Part shown: positions 12,201 to 24,478 of the stretch, one piece after another | How the letters are laid out: the number at the start of each line of letters is the position of its first letter | How positions within the stretch are numbered: position 1 is the stretch's first letter | From: Oscarella lobularis | Taxonomy: Eukaryota; Porifera; Homoscleromorpha; Homosclerophorida; Oscarellidae | DNA length: 64,000 nucleotides | Direction: 5' to 3' | Assembly (NCBI RefSeq): GCF_947507565.1 | Contig: NC_089185.1 | Coordinates: 2,790,001-2,854,000 of the forward strand | The notes under the pieces: model-generated | What the model saw: only the letters and a program-made list of their open reading frames with translations | Told to the model about the DNA's origin: nothing | The model's database searches: none | Translations under genes and position numbers: made by a program

Positions 12201-14091
12201 CAATGACTTTCTCTAAAACAAAAGAGTCGAAGCAAGATCGATGTTGAACGTGGTCCTAGAATCAGATTCTTAATTCGTAAATTGACACGCTAAAATCCCC
12301 TACGTAGAGCGCTGAAATAAAAGGCCATTTTGAAATAGTTAATCGGAGTTTTGCCATTCCTGGTGCAACATGACAATCGTCTCGAAGCACAGCTTCTTGA
12401 ACAAGGGAGCTTGTCTATAAAAGAAATAAAGTGAAACAAAACAACACAGAGTGAAGAAAAATTTCGTCTTCTTGCCTCCAATTGTAAATTTGCTCCCATG
12501 TCTACTAAAACTTTGGCCAATTTAAAGTTTTTCTCCAAACAAGCTGATGCGAGGGGTGTATTATCAGACTACACATGGATATACATCATAGACTTCAGTA
12601 CAGTCAAAAATGACAGAGCGGTACCGAATCTGTTTCATCAAGAGAAAGCTCTCCGGTTCTCATTAGATATTTGAGTAAAGAAATCCTCTCTGGCTCTGTC
12701 TTTCGATGAGAGCAACACAAATAGTGAATAGCATTTTCTTTCTAATAAATTCAAAGTACGTCAACTGAACAGCGTCAAGACATACTTTCTTACAAAGACA
12801 TTTCTACAGGTTGAAAAATTTAGCTGAAATTCTCTGACCAGAAAATCAACGACCTTACGATGTACACCATACACAGCCCACAAAATCTGCTATAAATTAT
12901 CAGTTGATCATAACTCTTTGTCTAAAGCAAGAGGTCATACGCACACTCTCAGAGGCTAGCTGTGGTCTGCCAAAGATCTCAATAAAAAGATTCACCATTT
13001 TCATTCCTCCACAACAGGCATAGTCAAAGCACTGACTCTAATAAAAATATCACTAAACCCAGTTTCTCTGCCAAGCAACAACTTCAATCTCAGAAAATTA
13101 TTTAACAAAATTAAGGGTGTTAAAGTTCAGTGCACATTTAGCTTTTACTCCGCTGAAGCTGTAGCGACTGCTTCAATATTGTGCATACCAAGCTATAAAC
13201 GTATGCAGCCTTGGCAACTCTAGCCACCTTCCAGGCAATAGCCTCATGTCCATTTGCCAAACACCAACAAAGAGGCTTGGTAAATGACTGCAGAAAACGT
13301 TACTATAAGGCTAAACTAAAACATCAATTTAATCAGACCTTGATTCCTTCTAAATGACATAAAAGAATGTCAACAAGCGGTTCACTTCCAAGAGCACAAG
13401 CAACATCCAGCGCTGTGAAGTCCTAGTCACGCACAAGATCACAGATTTGACCTAAGTAAAACTTTTCAAAAAATTTACTGTTGGGCCGTGAAAATTGAAG
13501 AAGAGCTCGGATTCACAATGAATTACGCGTACAGACGTGTTCACCGATACTCTCAAATTGTACTTTTCTATCAGCACTTGCACAATTTCGATGCTCTCTC
13601 TAAAGACTGCAAGACAGAGAACGGACCAATCACCCTAGAGAAAGATCCCAACCCATTCGAAGAAATCAAACAATAAACGAGCGTCAAACCAGAACAAATT
13701 TCCCATTTGAATCCTCGATTTTCATTCTCTTCCGCTCTTTCAAGGCGAGGGTCCCAAAAGTTGTCCTCGAAAGAATTTTCATCGCTTCGCGGCAATTGCC
13801 GTTCTTCATGGCGTCCCAGAAGTCACACAATAGTTCCAAAACGTCAGACTGAGACGGTGCCAGCGGCTGGGAACTTTCCTCAGGAGTAGCTTGCCTCTCG
13901 TCGTCAGAAGAGTCTGATTCTGTGAGATTATCGAAGTCGGCGTTTTCTGGAACGCTTTCGCAAGTGTCGTATGCCTCCCGCTTGCGCTCCGGCCCCGCAT
14001 GAATGCCCGAGACAACGTCGCTGTAGTCCTCCACTGAGTCCAGGGACTCTAGGGACTCCACGGACTCCTCGAACTCGTAGTCCACAGACAT
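9236..14091 (-). CDS. Ankyrin-ROC-COR-death domain protein (DAPK1-like without kinase)
   Basis: Seen: first exon about 13700-14091 (acidic N-terminus, then DAMKNGNCREAMKILSRT). A series of small exons between about 13440 and 11350 encode ankyrin-like repeats (for example around 13370-13430, 12480-12570, 12110-12210 and 11500-11640). The ROC GTPase exon (about 10680-11320) has the P-loop GRPGAGKTT and switch motif WDFGGQ, with NKRTG as the likely G4 element. COR exons lie at 10440-10618 and 9236-10380 (HDTGAIVHF...), and a C-terminal death domain starts around residue pattern NPLIKAVASVGRIEWESIC. Known: ankyrin-ROC-COR-death is the C-terminal architecture of DAPK1, a death-associated signalling protein. 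No kinase or calmodulin segment is visible upstream. Inferred: a cytosolic GTPase-type scaffold in cell-death or stress signalling. Exon borders in the ankyrin part are approximate; some repeats are weak. Confidence 0.75.
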
Positions 14092-14113
14092 CTCTCGAGC
14101 CCGGATAGTTCAA

Positions 14114-14704
14114 TCACGTGTTCCTACTTTGTTTGTGTTGACGGCGTTATCGGCGGCGTTGGAAGAGCATGATCAAGTCCGTTTGTGTTTGTTCTTTGTG
14201 TGCGGAGAAGCGCGACGTCACACGATCCCAATGCGGTCAGTTCCCGTCTAAAAGGCAGTAAAGTTTGGCAATTACTGCAAACAAATTATCCGTCCTATGT
14301 AAGATATACAGTATTCCCTCGTAGGAAACGGTTTTGAAGCAGCCAAGGTGCCCGTGTCGATAGTTTCATAACAAGCAGGTAAATCTCACCACTCGACACA
14401 AAAGCTATATAATATCACAGTGCCACAACTTTCATTACTATGCACACCTCGGATTTGTTCAATCACGAAAGTCGTCAGTTGTGGGAGGTTACCATTGGAG
14501 TCATGAAATTGATTTGCTCCTTCATTCTTGGGACTCTGCAAAAACATAAATAGAATGTGGTCTCTAACGTTGCCAGAAATAACCCAGTTTACGCCTGTGC
14601 TATTAGCAGGTCATTGCCAAGGAAGTCCGTCCCCTAGCTTACACGTACCTTTTACCTGTTGCTGAAGCGCAATTTGCGCAGACTGAACAAGAGATTCGAA
14701 GAGA
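14114..14704. promoter_or_regulatory. Divergent intergenic region between ROCO gene and lectin gene 2
   Basis: No coding signal found. It includes TTCAATCACGTG next to the ROCO start (14108-14120), repeated near 14458-14467 in shorter form, and about 150 bp before the lectin ATG that match the region upstream of lectin copy 1. The central 14170-14540 part has no counterpart in unit 1. Confidence 0.4.
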
Positions 14705-15837
14705 ATGAGGATCTCAGCGCTGTTCCTGCTCATATCTCTCCTGTTCTTCTACGCCTCCTGGCTCTCCGAAGCTGCAACATGTTCACAGGGTATAAACGAG
14801 CTCCGAAATAAAGGCGATTGAACGTTGCTCGAATAGTCAATGCCTTAGGTTACCGCAATTTAGCTCTGGGCAGTATTGCCAAGCAGAGTTCGACAGAAAA
14901 CGAGACTACGACGGCGGCTCAAAAGGGAATTGACGGCGGAAGCAATTTTAGCCTAAACGGCCGTTCAGTCGTTCTAACGAAGCAAGAGCTCTTTCCTTTC
15001 TGGGAAGTCGTTTTACCGAGTACTTCCATAATATACTCCATCATTATCAACGAACGAACGGATTGTTGTCCTGACCTACCAAGCGATTTCATGGTCTTAC
15101 TCTACAACGAGAGCTGTGTACTAGTGATGACGCATTACTTCGTCGAAGAGCCTGTTGACAGTGGTGTGTGGAGGGTGGATACTCAGGGAGTGGAAGCACG
15201 CAGTGTCGCCATTCGCCTTGTTGATAATTTAACTCCTCGAGTGATAACATTTGGAGAGATCACTCTGTGTGGAGTCGATGGTAGGTGATTAGCTGAGATT
15301 CCGTTTAAAAATAATCTAAGCATTTTCATTGCAGCCCAGAAGGTACCGATGAACAGAAGAATGATCTGTTCTGATGGCACTCCGACAGAGCCTTTAGCCA
15401 ATTACGCGAGCTGCAACTGTACATGTCTTGAGCCGAATTCTACTAGATCTCTTTCCTATCAAAGTGTTCCCGCGGGATCTTGTTCTCTGGGTTATACAGA
15501 ATGTTGCTACGCGTATTTTCCAGGTGCTTTACCGTGGGGAAGGGCTCGAGACGTTTGTCAGGCGCACGGAGGCGATTTGGCATCGATTTCTAGTCAAGGC
15601 GAATATGATTTTGTTAAAAATTTTACAACTGGTAATTTTATCTGGATCGGTTTCAACGACCTTTACACTGAAACGTTTGCCTGGTCTGACGGATCGCCTG
15701 CTACCTTTACAAAATGGAACAATAAAGAACCCAATAATCTTCCTCGTGAAAACTGCACTGAAACACTGGCTAATGCAAAGTGGAACAACAAAGATTGCAG
15801 AGTTCCTCGTCCATTTATTTGCAAAGTGTGCCAGTAG
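14705..15837 (+). CDS. Secreted F5/8C-type + C-type lectin protein (copy 2)
   Basis: Seen: exons 14705-14789 (signal peptide identical to copy 1), 14849-15280 (F5/8C-type domain) and 15335-15837, giving 339 residues with phase-1 introns. Exon 3 encodes a C-type lectin domain: CCYAYFPGALPWGRARDVCQ, LASI, WIGFND, EPN, WNNKDC and a terminal PRPFICK. Known: EPN together with WND-type residues marks calcium-dependent, mannose-class sugar binding; here WNN replaces WND. Inferred: a soluble two-lectin-domain recognition protein, with two sugar-binding modules on one chain. It lies just upstream of, and in the same direction as, the polycystin-like gene, which shares the F5/8C-type module. Confidence 0.88.
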
Positions 15838-16511
15838 CCAAGCACGTTTTCTTCGTGACTGATTCAATCAAATTGCGTGCACGTATAATCCATGCCTGTA
15901 TTTGAAAATGGCAGCTTTGAAATATATGTAGAATCTGTGCACTTGGCATTCGAGCCCGCTTTGAAAACTTATTTGTCAATGTGTCACGTGTGCGAGAGTG
16001 AGGCTTCCGCATGCTCGAGAAGCGAACGACGAGTCAGACGACGCGCTGACCTGCTTCCGCGTCTCCGTCATTTGAGAGTGAGAGCGGATTACTTTTCTCC
16101 GTCGACCATGCAGTTCTAATCCGTTCTCTCGTAGCGTTTTCCGTTAGATTCTAATTCGATAAAAATATCTCTTCCGTTAGCAACGGTTTTAGCAGCGGTT
16201 GGTTACCGCAATTGGGATGTACGCAAGCATTTATGCCACTCTACTAGTCTAGAGTGCAAGAGACATATATCCGGATCAAGAATGGTCTGGCAATTCAAGC
16301 TTGGTGAGATTCCACATGGTGACTTCTATAAAGTCCGTGAACGTCATATCTGGTCAAATCTGATTGTCTTTGTTATGAAAGTATGCCGTTCTCAGAGGCG
16401 GTCTAAATTTGAGGATTTCCTCTCGCGAGGGCGTGGTTGCATGCACTCTGAACCCGTTTAAAGGTGTCATTGCGCTGCTACTGACGCATTTTACGCTACG
16501 AGACGAAGACC
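15838..16511. other. Spacer between lectin 2 and polycystin-like gene
   Basis: Non-coding. About 15845-16511 aligns with 7257-7877 of unit 1 with small insertions and deletions, so it is duplicated sequence. It probably holds the lectin 3' end and the polycystin promoter; I see no clear TATA element. Confidence 0.4.
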
Positions 16512-19500
16512 ATGGCTCTCTCAACGGCGTCGTTTCTCATCATAGCTTCTCTTCTCTTCAATTCTCTGCGATTCTCAAGGAGTCAATGTCAAGGTCAAGG
16601 TAAGAGATGCGATAGCTCTGAAAGAGTTATAAAGCCTTCTCTGCGCTCGTTCTCCCCACGCGGACTAACTGCGTTATTGCTATGCTATTCAAGCATTCCG
16701 CACCTTGTCTAGTTATTGGAGACGTTAGGTATACATAAGGAACATATATGTAGAATGTATAACACAGTACGTGCATACTTTACTCTCTGAGTGCTTTGTT
16801 CTTAGGTTCAAGCAATTTGGCATTGAATGGAACGGCTAAGCAAAGCACGTCGGCTAGTAATGCTACGTCGGCTCAGAAGGCAATAGTCGACGACCTTTCA
16901 CGATCGGCTCAGACTAAGAGGGAAGCGTTTCCCTTCTGGGAAGTCGTTCTACGCAGCATTTCGAATATAAGCCAAATCACCATCTTCACGCAACAACTTC
17001 CGACGGATTGCTCCTCGTATAGCGTTCTATTTTACGACGACGCTTGTCGACTGAAAGGAGCGTATAAAGCGTTTAAAACTTTTCTCTTCTTGGACGTTAT
17101 CGATTACAGTGTCGACTACACGCGCAGCGTCGCTATTCGCTGCTCCAATTCTTCGTCGTCGTTGCTTCCGCGCCTGGCGCTCGACGAAGTTGTTATCTGC
17201 GGTAGTGAAAGTATGAACGACGAGCGCGATGAGTACGCATTTTCTGCAACGTGTACTATTTAGCGCATGAAGGTGCGACGAGTCGATCGACGACTTTCTG
17301 CTCGGAGACCCCGTTTTCCGCTTCTCTTCAAACGCTGAGCTGTGCAAGTGCTGTCCCGACGACTGCATCAACGTCTTCGCCGACGACGTCATCAACGTCT
17401 TCGCCGACGACGACTACATTGACGACGTCTGATCCGCCTTATAACGTGAATACTATTACGTCATCGGTGATGACGTCATCTTTTCTGTCACCTACGTCAG
17501 TAGTGCATTTTACACCTTTGCCTACTCTTTTGCCACCGATGACGTCATCTTTTCTGTCATCTACATCAGTAGTAGTACGATCTACACCAGTTCCCACTTC
17601 CACTACTCCCACTTTCACTACTACTCGCATACCGGTCTCACCGGAAGATGTAAATGTCTTTCTGCCCAATTGCACTAACGTAAAATGTGCGTTGGATACC
17701 GCACAGAATTTATCCGACTACGTGTCGGGTGCTCGGTCTTTTGCAAACAGCGTAACGCTTCTGCAAGGCGCGTCTAGTGCCTTGGATCATTTTGCAAGCT
17801 TTTTGGAAAATCAAAGCGTCAACTTTTCTCTCGCTAATGAGTCCGCGTCCCTAGCAACGAAAATCGGAGCGGACTTAACTGGCCAAGCCGGCTTACCAAA
17901 CGAAAATCCTGCAGCGACGAGCATTCTTCGCTCGATAGAACGTATATACGCTATCGCTGCCAGTACCTTGAAAGTCGGAGAAACAATCACCTACGAATCG
18001 ACGGGACGTGGAGGAGCTGCTTCAAATTTCGCTTCCGTTATTGCCGCTTATAATTCAAACACGAGTATACCGCCTGAAGCAACGACTATCAAGAGCCTCG
18101 GCTTTACGTCTCTCGACGGCATTTTAGCGGGGCTTGGCGGAAGCGGAGCCGTTATCTTTTCGACTTTTATAATCGTTCGGAACGATCCGTTCGTCGCGAG
18201 TCGTCCCAACGGTCGCGGCGTCGGGTCGGAACTCGTTGGACTGACGCTGAGACGGATGAGTCCGGACGGCAATGTGGCGATTTTGACGGCGAGGAATTTA
18301 GCGCCCGAGAACGAATTTGCTATTACGTGGCCGCGTCAACCGACTGTGTCTTCGAACCGTACTACTATTACTGCTCCAGCCGAGAATGTGACGTCCTACT
18401 CTGTCAATTTAACGCAGATGACTGAGAGCGATGCTTTTACGGTGCAGTTCTTTTGGGTGCCGGAAAATGTCAATAGGACAATTGACGTTTACTTTATCGA
18501 GCATCTTTCTGGAAAACCGCCGTTGAAGATGGCCGACTTGACCTCTCTAAAAGTGTCCTTATCTCTCAATTCATCTGTCAATAGTTCTAAGTTGTTTTAC
18601 ACTGGAAGGTAATTCGTGCATACTAACGTTCTCTTTTCGATGCTTTTTCTCTATAGGAATATAGACAAGACGGCTAAACAGTATCTCGTGTTTCGCAATA
18701 CGAACTCTCGGCCCGTCAATGTGTCGTTCGAAGTGTTTATCACGTCTTGCTTATTCTGGAATGAGACCGAGCTACAGTACACCAGTCAAGGTTGCAGACC
18801 GTCTGTCGACAGTACGTTCGATACTACAATATGTCTCTGCAACCATCTGTCCTTCTTCGGGTCCGATCTATTTCCTGCACCGAATAAGCTCGATTTTTCG
18901 CTATTGGCTGTAAGTCACGTGACTTAGAAAATATGAATTTATCTTCTATTTCTAATAGAACTTAAATATTGCTCAAAATCCGGTTGCCTTGGCGACGATA
19001 CTTGTTGTTCTGTTCTTATATGTTTTGGCCGTCATTTTCGCTCGTCGCGCCGACGTGCGCGATTTTCGTTACGCAAGTCAGCTGTCCTTTTGTGGGCCAG
19101 ACGGAGAATACAAATACCAGATATCTGTTTTCACTTCGGCATCTCTAAATTCAGGTGAACTAGCAACAGCGTTCTGTCCCAACTATCCAATGTATTTTCT
19201 TCGTAGGAACGACGGCCAATGTGGGCATCAGGCTATACGACGAAAGCGGAGCTTCGTTCGAGCGCTTTCTCTATCGCGAGGGCGCTTTTCGTCGAAATTC
19301 GCACGACATTTTTCTCGTGGCGACTGATCAAGCGTTCGTGACGTTTTTTCGTAGAGTGCCAAATGCGAAATTCCCTTTCTTTTATAGTCTTGACAACATA
19401 GCGAAGATCGAAATTTGGCACGACAATGTCGGAAAATCGCCGTCGTGGAAATTGATGCGCGTCGTCGTACAGAAGCACGGCACAGATCAAAAATTCTTAT

Positions 19501-22500
19501 TCTTAAATAACAAGTATATACTAAGATTAATTATGTTAGTAGTGTCATCGATCTGCTTGCGTCTATAGTTGGCTTTCGCTCGAGTCCAACACAGGCCTTC
19601 TTATTGCTGAAATCTCAGCGGCGACAACGGAAGAGCAAAAGGATTTCAGCTCCGTTTTCTACGCTCAGAGACACTCGGGTTTTTCAGATGGGCATATTTG
19701 GTTATCTCTCGTTCAGAAGCCGCTCTACAGCAGGTAAATAAAAAAAATTCTATTTCTTGTTTCAAATGCTCGGCGTACAGCTTCACGCGCGTTCAAAGAA
19801 TAACGGTGTGTCTGAGCCTTCTGATGAGCTTCATGGTTACCAATGCCATGTGGTTTCGCAGTGCACCGAAGAGTCCTCCGGACTTCAATTTGGGCCTGAT
19901 TAGTTTCTCCTACAGTCAAATCGGCATCAGTCTCATGTCAGTCGTCTTGACTTTTCCTATCAACGTAATGTGGCTATTATTCTTTCGAAAAGCCAAACGA
20001 AAGACTAATAATAATAATTCTCAAGTATTTTGACAGTTCCGCGACTATGCCGTCACATATACTAATAATTTTTTTTCCAGAAGTCCGGCTGCCAGTTGCC
20101 CTTCTACTTCGTCTACGTGGCGTACATTGGGTGCTTTGCGACAACGGCGGTTGCCTGCGTGATTGTTCTTATTTACGGTCAGTCGTTCGGAAGGGCGCAG
20201 GCGGAAAAATGGGTCGTCACAATGCTTCTATCTTGGCTTCAGTCTATTTTCGTGGTGGAGCCATTGAAGGTTTTGATTTGGCCTATATGCACGTTATACG
20301 AATGAGACTGTATTGTCTCCAGGTTCTTCTCATCGCCGTTGTTTTCGCCGTCTTATTCAAACACTTCGACTATTTGCAAAATGATGCAGAAATTGAGTAC
20401 GTTGTTCTCTCTCGAAATAGTAAAAATGATGGTTTATTTTGACGCATGCATATAGGCAATCGTTGAAGAAAGAAACACATGGCGTCGAAGTAATTAAAAA
20501 CATTTATTCTAGTCTATGTACTACACCTGTTCTTAGGCGAGTGTCAGAAGATTATCAGAAATTGAAAAGGCTTCCGCGCTCGAACAGCTCCAAAAGCGCA
20601 AGCACATGATGTCGACTATTTACGAAATTGGAATGTATCTCCTTTTCTTGTGGATTGCACTTTGGATTTCGTTGGCCGACAGCAACAGTCTAGCTAAAAA
20701 CATGTCTCACACAACAAAAGACGCCTTTGGGGCTAAGAAGTTTAGAAGCATTCAAAGGTAAGTGAAGACAAATGTACGATATTTAATTGATTAATTTCTT
20801 CTTCGTCTTCCAGAACAGCAGATATGTTTGACTGGGCGAAGAACAGTTTCGTCGACGCTCTATTTTTTGATGAATTTTACAACGGCGAAAAACACGATGC
20901 AAATTTCGTTAGAGGCGACTTGGGTCTACGACTGGCTGGCGCGCAAATTCGTCAAGTTCGGGCAGCAGAAAGTATGTTTGCACTCTGAAAAAATGATGAA
21001 TTTTAAAACTCTTTTTTTAATAAATTGAGGTTCTTGTCATATTTCGGGGTACGGTCCCTGTTACTCGGCCTCGAATTGGGAGAAACGAAGCTTTGATATT
21101 CGCTGGGGCCACGTTTCTAACAAGACCGTCGAGGGCACTGACAACACCCATTGGAAACATGAGATGAACCTAAATGGGTATCTTTAGTTAACACTCAATG
21201 AACTGTATTTATTTATACCTATATACGTTTGCGTGTATAGGTGGGGATTTTCCGGAATTCACAGTCGATACCCGGCAAGTGGATACATACATTCTCTAGG
21301 AGAGAATAAGAGTGAAGCGAGAGCGGTGCTAGCGCATCTCGAAGACACCCTGTGGATAGACAGGCAGTAGGCGTTAATTGAGAAATCATTTGGGACCCCC
21401 AAGAAGTAGGTGCTTTTCTTTAGAACACGTGCCGTTTTCTTCGAGTTCTCTCTCTACAACGCCAACGTCAATCTATTTCAAACGGTTCAGTTTGTCGTGG
21501 AATTCTTGGCGTCTGGAGGACTCTTTCCGGAAATCGAGATCAAAACCGTAGGACTCATTCGATACGTTACGCCAACCGATTACTTTAAATTAGCTATGGA
21601 GGTAAGAAGCGTATGGCCGGGGGAGAGTGTGGCTGTCTATACCTTACATATTCGCAGATCCTTTTTGGATTGTACACTTTGGCAATGACGTATAGTCTGC
21701 TAAAAGAGATTCGAAAGCGTTCGTGGTCGATTTTCGCGCAGGTTTGGTCTTGGTTTGATTTCGTCGTTTTGTGCCTGTCGTATTCGATTCTCGCTATTGA
21801 CATCTACCGAACTGTGACCATAAACTCGTTGCTGAAACGAAGACAAAAGCGAGGAGTCAATTTCTTTTCGGCAGTTGGATTCGGAGAAGTGGCGCAGCAA
21901 GTAACTGCTATTCTAGTCTTTTTGGCTATTATAAAGGTAGGTAAGCAATACGAAACCCTTTGCAGTGTCGTAGCTAAATCAATTATTATTTAATCAATTT
22001 GCCTTTTATGTAAAACCTGTGGGTGTAAACGTCGTCATCTTTTATAGGTTCTCAAATTGCTCAGATTCAATCGAAAATTGACGATGCTAAGCGACGTACT
22101 TCGACGAACCTTTCTCGAAGTGTGTTCCTTCTTGTCAATTTTCGCCTTGTCCCTAACTGCCTTCACTTTTCTCGCGGCATTGGTAAAGCATCGTCTTATA
22201 ATATAATATGCACGTAGAATAAGTTTATTTACATCTTCTGTAGACGCTCTACAACAGCTCTGGATTTCAATCTCTGTCGCATTCGTTTACTACTCTTTTT
22301 GAAGCTTCTCTCGGTTTCTTTTTGTTTGGCAGCTGGATGGAAGGCGGAAATGGGACACTAAGCACGGTCGTGTTTGTCTGCTATACGCTTACGACGACAT
22401 TCATCCTGCTCAGTACTCTCGTTGCGATTCTGACCCTTGGATTTCACGAAACTTGCTCCGCGATCGAGCAGCAAAAGAACGACTTCGAAGTAATCGATTA

Positions 22501-22723
22501 CATGTGGCGGAGTTTGAAGCTGACATTAGGATTCTCGGGATCAGCAAAACGAAAAGAAAATGCCAAGCAACCTAGTAGAAAAATCAAATTTTCGCGGAAA
22601 AGTTTTCATCGTATGGCATTGCGACTTGTTGGTACTAGTATCGACTACGATGAAGATCATCACTTTGATGAATTGGATGCAAAAATGGAGCAAATGGTTG
22701 ATTTGGCTCAAAGCTTAGACTAG
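16512..22723 (+). CDS. Polycystin-1-like receptor-channel (F5/8C-GAIN-GPS-PLAT-channel)
   Basis: Seen: signal peptide exon (MALSTASFLIIASLLF), then an F5/8C-type domain (16805-17210; NLALNGTAKQST, FPFWEVVL). A Ser/Thr/Pro linker (17300-17640) is followed by a long GAIN-like region (17650-18610) and a GPS with CLCNHLSFFG (about 18830-18865; predicted cut between L and S). The first membrane helix is at about 18990-19040. A PLAT domain spans about 19060-19650 (IWHDNVGKSPSW). The remaining helices include SFTRVQRITVCLSLLMSF near 19780, a large extracellular TOP-type loop (about 20820-21370), and the terminal channel-like helices (21410-22470) before a basic cytosolic tail. Known: this is the PKD1/PKD1L layout; such proteins are self-cleaved at the GPS and work with TRPP channels in mechano- or chemosensation. 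No PKD or REJ repeats are visible. Exons are numerous with introns near 50-90 bp. Inferred: ligand recognition through the lectin-type N-terminus. Confidence 0.88.
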
Positions 22724-23535
22724 CTGACAAAAATTGCCACTGTTTCTATCGATATATGTACACGTGACCTATCTAACCCACTAATGCATTGTCCTAACGC
22801 TTCACGATCGATGCAGGCGATCTCCGAAGCCTCTGCTTGCCCCTGCTTATCCCCAGTGGCACGAGCGACGTCGCACAGCGCACCTTTGCCCCAATTCGCG
22901 TCGTAGCGATCGCAAAAGGAGGCAAGTAGACGGAACGAAGCGCGAGCTTCAAGAATGCGCGTTCTATAGACTAGAAACCCATTGTGGAGCCTCTTCGTTG
23001 CTCAATAACGGAGATGCATCTTTGCATTTCCATCCAGTTTCACCGTGAAGGCCTCCTCGACGCACGTTTTTCCAATCTGATCAGTTTGACCCTAGCACGA
23101 TATCCAAGTGAACAATCGCCTAGATCAATATAAAAATCTATTCATTATTTAATTTAGCTCTTTGTCTGCTATTTCTCTGTATAATGGAGCTGTACTCTAC
23201 TTTGCCTTCACCTATCTATTAGAAATCAATTCGCTTGGTGAGACGTCGACGTCATCATCAAGATCTTCAAATGAATACTTTTGTCTGTTCGTGGCAGGAG
23301 TCAACATATGGAGCAATGCTAAAGTCTGCCGTCTATAGACGAGGCACATTGTATATTTCAGAGTAAAACGTTCTTATTTTTGGAGCAAAGCCGAGTCCTG
23401 CTGCAGATGAAACGTAAGGCTGATCCTATGTCTAAATCCCTCTTTCTTCTTTAGTATGGACATACCGACGAGGCAGATGAAGAGCTTTCCGATGTCGCCA
23501 TTCACCTCCGGGCCCCGAGGTGACTAAATAAAACC
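22724..23535 (-). other. Unassigned stretch with small coding-like fragments
   Basis: No complete gene recognised. On the minus strand an open, protein-like fragment spans about 22745-22990 (LLASFCDRYDANWGKGALCD). A possible 3'-terminal exon lies at about 23220-23330 (KYSFEDLDDDVDVSPSEL then stop), preceded by a TCTATAG acceptor. On the plus strand 23454-23525 after TTCTTTAG reads GHTDEADEELSDVAIHLRAP then stop. These may be remnants or exons of short unrecognised genes. Confidence 0.25.
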
Positions 23536-23539
23536 GGCA

Positions 23540-23860
23540 CAACTCGAGCCAGAGAGGTTAAACGCGGCAAAAACGCAGGGGATTCAATCCCCTACTCCCG
23601 TGGCATGAGTGATAAACTGCTACCCCACTTGGGCAAGACGCGGTGGGTACAATAGCGGTCCACCTGTGCCTTGGTATATAAAGGCACCCCCGGGACAGAT
23701 GGGTCACTGTCTCCCCGAAAGAGGGCCTGGGTGAAGGGCCCTTCACCTAGAGACGCCGAGAGGACGCTTGTTTTTGTTCTTGAGCTACTTCCGGTTTATT
23801 TCCGGGTTTATTTAATAAAATAATATCTTCTATCTCTATTGTTTCTTGCGGACAGTTTTT
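23540..23860 (-). other. tRNA-like / repeat-like segment
   Basis: On the minus strand 23577-23650 has a GGTAGC...TCAT...AGGGGATTGAATCCCC arrangement that resembles a tRNA D-arm, CAT anticodon region and T-arm. TTTTT follows and a TTTATATA box lies about 30 bp upstream (23675-23684), which would fit a Pol III unit or a tRNA-derived SINE. Read on the plus strand, the same TATA box, an AATAAA near 23815 and a terminal CA near 23860 could instead mark a solo LTR. I cannot decide between the two. Confidence 0.3.
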
Positions 23861-24478
23861 TTGTTTATGGGGGTCTTGTCCAGGACCCCGGTGAGAGCAG
23901 TTTCTCGCGGGGGTCGTGCTCAGGACCCTCTACAGACCGCGCACGCAAATTCTACGTACAGTACAAAAAAAACAAGCAGTCAACGTTCTCTTGCTGGTTG
24001 ACTTCGACGCTTCAGCTTGCATCAATCCAATGATCTCGGAGGCCCCAATTCTCGCTTGTGCTGCTCCTTGCCTCCGTGGGTCTTTGACGTCGATAAAGGC
24101 TCCTTTTTGTTCAATCGTCGCTAGGAGAAGAGATACGATTGCCTGGAAAGCCGAACGATGCCTGTCGTTGGAAACGAATGACTGACGTGATGATACCGAA
24201 GTGCTGACTGGCTTTTCCCAGGCCAGACTTGACGGTGAAAGTGCCGACTTCATCTGCCTTGTGACGCGAGAGCTTCTAGGATAAATACTTGCTGACTTTT
24301 TTCGTCATGGTTGCCCTGAAAAGGTAGGTTGCCATAAATATTCTTTCATCTCCCTCTCTCCCTTAGTTACCGGGATTTTCCAAGTGACACGGCTTTTCAA
24401 ATGAATGAAAGACGATGGAAAAATTGCCCAAATCGGTTGCCATGACGATCGTAAATTCGCAAAACGCTTCAAACTTCA
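23861..24478 (-). other. Unassigned; one open stretch on minus strand
   Basis: Minus-strand 23930-24253 is open and protein-like (for example SLLLATIEQKGAFIDVKDP), with no family I recognise. The plus strand has two short near-palindromic GGGGGTC/GACCCC clusters at 23872-23935. It lies downstream of the DOCK-like stub but does not resemble a DOCK protein. Confidence 0.25.

Larger units (their letters stand above)
9150..18096. repeat. Tandem duplication 1, unit 2 (intact copy)
   Basis: Head-to-tail partner of 4122-9149. The boundary at 9149/9150 joins polycystin coding sequence (equivalent to 18096) to ROCO 3' flank (equivalent to 4122). Only about 1 base is shared at the join. The unit contains a full ROCO gene, the lectin with its C-type lectin domain, and the 5' half of the intact polycystin gene. 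Confidence 0.85.
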
